NCBI RefSeq assembly: GCF_030272615.1 | Contig: NC_081413.1 | Coordinates: 188,786,169 to 188,850,168 of the forward strand | Source: Cryptomeria japonica | Lineage: Eukaryota; Streptophyta; Pinopsida; Cupressales; Cupressaceae | Direction of reading: 5' to 3' | DNA: 64,000 nucleotides | In this document: positions 57,905-64,000 of the stretch, in pieces | Numbering within the stretch: position 1 is the stretch's first letter | Layout of the letters: each line of letters starts with the position of its first letter | Position numbers and translations under genes: made by a program | The notes under the pieces: model-generated | Database searches by the model: none | Told to the model about the DNA's origin: nothing | The model's input: the letters and a program-made list of their open reading frames with translations, nothing else

Positions 57905-59100
57905 TCTTCAACTTAATGAATTAGCAACTCTATTACATTGCCCTTTCTTATGCTTAATAGTGAAAGTATATGACTGCAAATACTCTACCCATTTGATATG
58001 CCTATGATTCAACTTTTCTTGTGAATTGAGAAAGCTAAGAGCTTGGTTGTCAGTATAAACCACAAATTCTTTAGGCAACAAATAATGCCTCCATTTCCTA
58101 AGTGATTGAATAAGTGCATATAACTCCAAATCATAAGAAGAATACATTTTCTTGGCATCATTGAGCTTCTCACTGAAAAATGCAACCGGTCTATTGTCTT
58201 GACTTAAGACTGCTCCAATTGTTATATTACTTGCATCACATTCAATGGTGAAAATCTTGTCAAAGCTTAGAAGAACTAGTATCTATTGAGTAGCCACCTT
58301 TGTCTTCAAGAGATCAAATCCTCTTTGTGCTTCTTGTGTCCATTTAAACTTAGCCTTCACACCTCCTTTGATTGTGTCAAGCATAGGTGCACATATCTCA
58401 CTGAACCCTCTGATGAAATTCCTCTGATGAAATTCCTATAAAATTGTGCCAAGCCATGAAAACTCCTCACTTTACTTGCCATCCTAGGTGTCATCTAAAT
58501 AAACAACATCAAATTTACCAATATAATCCTTGAGTACTTTATTCATGAGTCTCATGAATGTGCTAGGGTCATTTATGAGTCCAAATAGCATTACAAGCCA
58601 TTCATAAAGTCCTTCTGTGGTCTTGAATGTTGTCTTCCATTCATCTCCCTCCTTGATTCTGATTTGGTGATAACCAGTCTTGAGGTCTATCTTGGTGAAG
58701 TATTCAACACCTCATAAACAATCCATCAAATCTTCAATTCTTGGAATGAGAAATCTATTCCTGATTGTAATCTGGTTGATAGCTCTAAAATCAGAGCAAA
58801 GTATCCAAGTACCTCCCTTCCTTGGGGCCAAAATGGTGGGAACTGCACATGGGCTAATGCTCTTCCTTATTAGACCATTGTCCAAGATTTCTTGTATTTT
58901 CTTAGCTACCTCTTTATTCTGCTTCGGTGTCATTTTATAAGTTGCCTTATTAGGCAATGAGGCTCCGGGTATGAAGTCAATTTGGTGACTTATGGCGCAT
59001 TGAGGAGGCAAGGTTGTAGGTGTTCCATCACTGATAATGTCCTTAAACTAATTTATAATCTACTGCACTTCATTGGGAATGCATACTTTCTTGTCCTTGC
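57905..59100 (-). pseudogene. Element E reverse transcriptase and RNase H
   Basis: Reverse transcriptase: [53 protein letters not shown] and the catalytic VVYLDDT with both Asp (about 58500-58515). Directly after it about 50-60 codons are missing and a 14-bp tandem duplication (58407-58434) shifts the frame. RNase H: TIECDASNITIGAVLSQ, YDLELYALIQSLRKW and VVYTDNQALSFLNSQEKLN. The frame continues toward integrase after one stop (57908). Confidence 0.9.
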
Positions 59101-59104
59101 TTTC

Positions 59105-60832
59105 TTATTTTGGTTTTATTACAAGTGCAAACCCCACTCCTTCTCCTTCCTTGAGAGTGTTAATGAAATCCTTCTCACCAACCATCAACACATTGGGACC
59201 TTTTGATCTACCCTCTTCTTGGTCTCTTATGGACTGAATTTTATAGGTGATTCCATATTTTTGAAAAGTATAGGTATTCTTTTCCTCATGGTGTATTTCT
59301 TTCCTGGCAAATTTCCAAGGCCTACCTAGGAGTAGGTGGAAAACATCCATTGGCAAGATGTCACACAAGATTTTATCCTTGTACCCTTCTATAGTGAACT
59401 CCACCCAAGTTTGTTCATTCACTAGAACATGCTACCCCTTGTTGAGCCAAGTAACCCTATAAGGATCACTATGTGGGATTCTTTGTAGGTTAAGCTTACT
59501 CGCTGCTTCTTCTGGTACTATGTTATCAGTGGAACCTAAATCCACCACCACTCTACATACTTTACCCATGATCTTGCATTTTATCCTAAACAAGGATCTC
59601 ATTTGGTTTGGTTCCTCCTTAACCGGTTTTTTAATCAAGAATCTTCTTATCATGAGATTCTCTCCAACCTCTGAATCTAAACTCACTTCTGATGCCTTCA
59701 TGTTTGTTGCATCTTCTTGAACATACCTTACTCTCCTCTCACCTCCTTGGGATGAAGAAGACTTCTCAGGACATCTATAGGCCGGGTGTCCAAGTTGATG
59801 GCAATTGTCGCACTTCATTGTGGCAAAATAGGATCCTCTTCCTGATCCACTAGACCTTCCTCTACTAGAGTTTCTAGATCCCCTTCCTCTATAGCTACTC
59901 TTGCTATTGGAATCCCCACTTTTCTCTACTAAATTGGATTTCCCTTGGGATATTTGGTCTATACTTCTTCTACGATAGCTACCTCTATGACCTATGCCAT
60001 GTCTTCCCCTACCTCTGCCTCTGTTGCTTTGCTCTTGTTTCTTTTTACTCTTCTCTTCCACCTTGAGTGCCAATTGATAGCACTTATGAATAGTACTAGG
60101 ACACAACAAACTCAACTCTTCTTGTATACTCCATCTCAATCCATTCAAGTACCTGGCTACCTTGATGCTTTCATCTTCCACCACCTTGGATCTCAAACAC
60201 AACTTATGAAATTCCTCAGTGTAGCTACTCACATCTAGTTCTCTTTGTCTCATGTTTTGTCTCCTCTCGTGTAATTGAATTTCATAGTCTTCAGGAATAT
60301 ATGCTTCTTTCACCTTGGCTAACATTCCTTTCCGAGTGGCAATTGGGTTCTTACCCTCCTTTTTTCTCTCCTCTTGGATGAACTTCCACCAAGTCAAGGT
60401 TGCTCCTCTCAATATAGATTTGGCTACCTTCACCTTTTATGCCTCACTAATCCCATCACATTCAAAGTGATTCTCCAATCCTTCAATCCATTCCATGACT
60501 ACTTCTGGTTCCATTTTTCCATAAAAAAGTGGCACTCCTTCTAGGGATTTTCCTCCTAAGGCTTTGATGGCTCTAAGGAAAGGTTCTTTAGGTAGAATAA
60601 GATCTGGTTTAGGTGTACTATCCTCTTCTACTACTTCTTTACCCTTCCCTTCATTAATTTGGATTGTTACTTTCTCAGTTTTGTCTTCAACTACGTCTAG
60701 TTTGCTTTCCAACTATTGCAGTCTTACCTTGAGGAGTCTATTCTCTTCCTCTTGATCTTCTACCTTCTTGGCTAACTCTGCATTGGTCACCATCTTGAGT
60801 CTATTTTCTCCTACTGACTCAGTCTCTGACAT
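59105..60832 (-). pseudogene. Element E gag and protease
   Basis: ATG at 60832 (MSETESVGENRLKMV), then a coiled-coil start and the capsid-type region GVPLFYGKMEPEVVMEWIEG, ATLTWWKFIQEERKK and SYTEEFHKLCLRSKV. An Arg/Gly/Ser-rich stretch precedes the knuckle CDNCHQLGHPAYRCPEK. The protease follows (CRVVVDLGSTDNIVPEE); the usual Asp-Ser-Gly is Asp-Leu-Gly, so the nucleophile context is lost. LLLGRPWKFARKEIHH comes near the end. Stops at about 60717, 60437 and 59432 lie in the same frame and are explained by CAA/CAG to stop in at least two cases. Confidence 0.92.
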
Positions 60833-60860
60833 GAACTGGATTCTTCCCAAATCTTATCTT

Positions 60861-60872
60861 GCTCTGATACCA
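60861..60872 (-). promoter_or_regulatory. Element E primer-binding site
   Basis: Sense TGGTATCAGAGC, initiator-Met tRNA type, three bases after the 5' LTR end. Confidence 0.92.
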
Positions 60873-60875
60873 CTT

Positions 60876-62410
60876 TGATGGGGAGGGGTTCTCAAAGAGA
60901 GTCACACCTTGCTCAATAGGTAGTTGAATGGTGTTTCAGTGGGCTCCTATCACTCTTCACTTGTCCATTAACAAGTCAAACACTCAAACTCTCTTGGAGT
61001 GCTCCCTATCAATTTGTGCTCTTTAGTTGCTTCAAGCATGATTGATATTCACAAGGGTAAATCTAGCCATTAAACTATCCAACTCTCTAACATGTACTTG
61101 CAAGGGTTTTGGGGGGTATTTTAATCTTCTCATCAGTCCCTCTTTCTCCTATTTTCTAGACCTAGTAGCCCTAGAGTCCCAATTAGCCCTACCTTACTGA
61201 TTTTTGGGCAATTAATCAAAAATATCTCAAATAATCTTCCAACACCTTTGGTGATCCGAGCACCCTTTTGGACAAACTTTTGAATCCACTAGGGTAGACA
61301 ATTTGGTCAGTCCGTATTGGTACGGATCCAAAAAATGGCACTTTTAAGGGGTTTTGAGTTAGCAGACTTCTTTAAAAGGTTTTAATGCTTTCTGCAACCT
61401 ATCACACCTCCACCTCTTCAAGAAGACTCTGTCCTGCATCACACTTCCATGCCAAACACTTGGCACATTCACAATTGTTCAACCCTGCAAGCAAATACAA
61501 CGTTTTCAATCATTTTCCTAACTGGGCTATGGCTGAGATCACCTAGGAAATGGTGGAAAGTTGCTTCCAAACAACTTCCAGGCCATTAAAAAACATATTT
61601 ACACTGTACAAGTGTTCCCATGACTTAATCCCAAGGGTAATTGAGTAAAACTCAACGGATTTCAAGTTGGAACCATGACTAGGCTCTTGAACCCTTGCTC
61701 AGGCCGAGAGCAATACAAATTTGTAAACACACTTCAAACTTGAACTAAAAGAAATTAAAAACACCTCCTGATAAATAAAATAACATACACTAAGCCACCA
61801 TGAAAGAACAGTAGCAAGGTCAATCCATTTGGTACGGACTACTGTTACAAAATGACAAAATTACAAGGTAAAATCTGGAAATTGTCTTCAAATTCTATTC
61901 AAACTTGCTCACAAATGTTCCAACTCATGTAAAATCATTCTGAGAGCATTTTATAAGCCATTTTGGTCATAACCAACACTTCATAGGTTTCCTAACCACC
62001 GATTTGCTCAAAAATACAAAGTTGCTAAAAAAGTTGCAAAAAGTTGTCAAGCAACAATGACAACTTTTGCTCAAATGTGCATTTCTGCCTTTTATGCCTT
62101 TCTACTCATACTAAACCTCCTAGGATGACTCCCTAACACCAAAATGACATGCCTAAATTCCTAATGAGGCTTTACAAGATGTTTTACATCATAATGCAAA
62201 TTTATGTCATTTTAGGCTTACAAGGGCTCAAAGGCCAAATTTGAGAAAACAAACCACATAGGTGACAATCATCCTTCAAATGACTATGAAAAATAGATGT
62301 GGACCTCTAAGTAGTCCATTATTCAAACAATAATCCAAAATATGGACTATCACACCAAAATTTGGAAAATGCATCAGCAAAATGGTTAAAAGCTTGGTGC
62401 TCCTGCACCA
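60876..62410 (-). mobile_element. Element E 5' LTR
   Basis: TGATGGGG to GCTCCTGCACCA on the + strand, flanked on the right by TACCC. Confidence 0.93.
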
Positions 62411-62415
62411 TACCC
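62411..62415. repeat. Target-site duplication of element E, right copy
   Basis: TACCC, identical to 54785-54789. Confidence 0.92.
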
Positions 62416-64000
62416 ACAAGTTTTCCTTTCAACATGTAGGGTAGTTTAAACAATCAAACTTGACTCAGCCTTATCTTTATCTTTTTTTGCCCAAACTTGC
62501 TTGGTTTCTTTCTTATTTTCTTCTGTCCCATTTGGTTCTGATTTTGCATTAGGTTCAGACATTGGCATTGTCTTCTTTTGTTTAGTAGTCCTAAGCTTAC
62601 AATGTTTTGCAATGTGGCCCAAGTTTTGACAATGATAGAATTTAACATTTAGATTGAATGATGCATTTGAAAAACTACTGTAGGACTAAGATATATTTCT
62701 TCTACACTCATAACTCCTATGACTCTATCCATTACAATGATAACAAGTAACATTCACATCTCTAAGAGCAACAAATTGATTTCTACTTTCAAAACTAGGT
62801 GGAGATCTATGTATAAGCTTATACTCAACAATTCTATGACCACAAGTGTTACATTTATAGTTGTAGCCATGGAATTGAGGTACATACCAATCATTATTGA
62901 AGTTGTTTCTCATTTGTCTCCTTGGAGCAGCATAATTTGGTCTTCTTGAGTTCACCCTTCGTGTATCCTTGACCTTTGTGAAGCCTCCATTATCAACATT
63001 GGCTTTTCTTTTAGGATCAACATGCTGGTTCATTGACTAATTCTTTGTAACAGCAACATATGTCTCCTACTCATTGGACTTGCTATCTATGAAGGTTTGT
63101 TTGACTTCACTTTCACTTGAAGAGGTGAAGTGATTCTCCTTGCTTGATGAATCTTCACTGTTAGAGCATTGTCCATTCTCAAATCCAACACCATCGATGT
63201 CCTTGTTGTGATTCTACTTACTTAACATTTTGTCTAATGCTTCAATGCTGCCACCATACTTAATCCTCATGTTGAGATCATCCTTATTCTTTTCAAATTC
63301 CTTTCTTAGGTTTAGAAGATCTTCTTCCAATTTTTGACACTCCTTATCCTTCTTTTCTAAATCTGATTTTGTTACTTCATACATCCTCTTTTCTTATTCC
63401 AACTGAATTCTCAAATCAGAAATTGTTTTCTTTGACTCCTCAAGAGATTTGTCCAGTTGTTCTTGTTCTTCAACAACAATATTCTTGTACTTTTTATACT
63501 CTTTTATCACTTTTCTAATTTCTTCCAGTGCACTCACAAGTTCTCCTTCAAGATCTACTTCAACTTCAACTTCAATTCCCTCTTCTTCATCATCAACAAA
63601 ATGTTCATAAGATAATTCTCCTTGTGCTATGAAGAGATTGACTTCTCTTTCACCTTCACTGTAACCATCTTCATAGACACTTTCTTCATCAGAGGCATCA
63701 TCTTTAAATGTGTAAAGACTGCTCTTACTCCTAAACCTTGTTCTCCTTGTCTTATAAGAATTCTTCATCTTTTCCTTGCCAAAAGATTTCAAGTTTTTCT
63801 TTTCATCTTCATCATTTTCTCCATAAGGGCACCTAGATGCAAAGTGTCCAATCTTTTCATAGTTGAAACATTTGAAAGGAAGCTTACCTGTGTATTTTCC
63901 TGAACCTCGTTTGAGCTTCCTTACAAAGTTTTCTACAACAATATCATAATCATTTTCATCCTTATTTGTAGCTTGTTCTTTTCCTTTCTTTGAGGTATTA
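62416..64000 (-). pseudogene. Element D gag, cut by the right edge
   Basis: Sense order from the edge: GKLPFKCFNYEKIGHFASRCP (a CCHC knuckle whose second Cys is Tyr, about 63835-63890), FGKEKMKNSYKTRRTRFRSK, a strongly acidic region (63560-63700), a coiled-coil region (ALEEIRKVIKEYKKYKN ... SKKTISDLRIQLE) and, after breaks, a region with CNTCGHRIVEYKL and CYHCNG (62725-62870). The long acidic and coiled-coil Gag tail is like that of large Copia elements. Stops and shifts occur at about 63390, 63200 and 63030. Confidence 0.8.

Larger units (their letters stand above)
54790..62410 (-). mobile_element. Element E: chromovirus-like Gypsy retrotransposon inserted in element D
   Basis: LTRs at 54790-56370 and 60876-62410 (1581 and 1535 bp, about 5% different in the first 130 bp) flanked by TACCC. 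Sense order: primer-binding site, gag with CCHC knuckle, protease, reverse transcriptase, RNase H, integrase and a degraded chromodomain-like tail. A single coding frame is kept over most of its length with stops of the CAG/CAA/TGG-to-stop kind. The chromodomain and integrase type place it among chromoviruses. Confidence 0.93.
15537..64000 (-). mobile_element. Element D: Copia (Ty1-type) retrotransposon, outermost, cut by right edge
   Basis: The minus-strand Copia element has its 3' LTR at 15537-17713 and runs off the right edge inside gag. Its own sequence appears in three blocks: 17714-20223, 53889-54789 and 62411-64000. The gaps are element C and element E. Removing C restores an uninterrupted codon series through the integrase (VK-EIART). 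Visible domains in sense order: gag with knuckles, protease, GAG-pre/integrase, reverse transcriptase, RNase H. Stops and frameshifts make it inactive. The left terminus TGAAGAACACAAATGG is assigned by alignment to the terminus of the LTR at 1223. Confidence 0.9.

Overview
The window is intergenic DNA from a large, repeat-rich plant genome, most likely a conifer or other gymnosperm. That assignment is inference from the AT-rich background, the very long nested LTR elements and the absence of host genes; no marker gene proves it. I found no convincing single-copy host gene, tRNA, rRNA or CRISPR array. Almost everything is retrotransposon, and the boundaries can be read directly because five target-site duplications (TSDs) reconstruct the nesting.

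Left part (1-15536). The window opens with the end of a Copia-type LTR (1-1223), then about 3.2 kb of AT-rich DNA without a gene. A plant L1-type LINE (about 4423-14281, + strand) follows, flanked by a perfect 16-bp TSD. It lies inside an older Gypsy-type LTR remnant and is itself split by a 1388-bp solo LTR (8732-10119, TSD GTAAC). The LINE keeps recognisable ORF1, endonuclease, reverse transcriptase and RNase H regions, plus an unassigned third reading frame, but carries many stops.

Right part (15537-64000), a four-level nest. Copia element D (minus strand, 15537 to beyond the right edge) is split by Copia element C (20224-53888, TSD TCCTT) and by chromovirus-like Gypsy element E (54790-62410, TSD TACCC). 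C is split inside its RNase H codons by element A (22475-48633, TSD CAATT/CAATC), an LTR element with no pol. A is split by Gypsy element B (27615-45853, TSD CACTC). LTR divergence by eye is about 1.2% for B, 3-4% for part of A and 5% for part of E, which fits the nesting order for A and B.

Three things stand out. (1) Element B, a Tat/Ogre-like Gypsy element with two RNase H domains, carries an antisense plant-mobile-domain gene. A degenerate TTAGCGCAT motif recurs about 48 times, always in sense orientation within the leader of whichever of the two opposed genes it precedes. (2) Element A has no pol but carries an unrecognised gene of about 1,100 codons and a coiled-coil plus zinc-knuckle protein. 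(3) The Copia-type LTRs share a U-rich internal-loop hairpin resembling poly(A)-binding ENE elements, and a second covarying hairpin near the primer-binding site.

Most internal stops in all elements are explained by C-to-T or G-to-A transitions, as expected from decay of methylated cytosines. In B they are far too many for its young LTRs, so this copy was probably already defective when it last moved.
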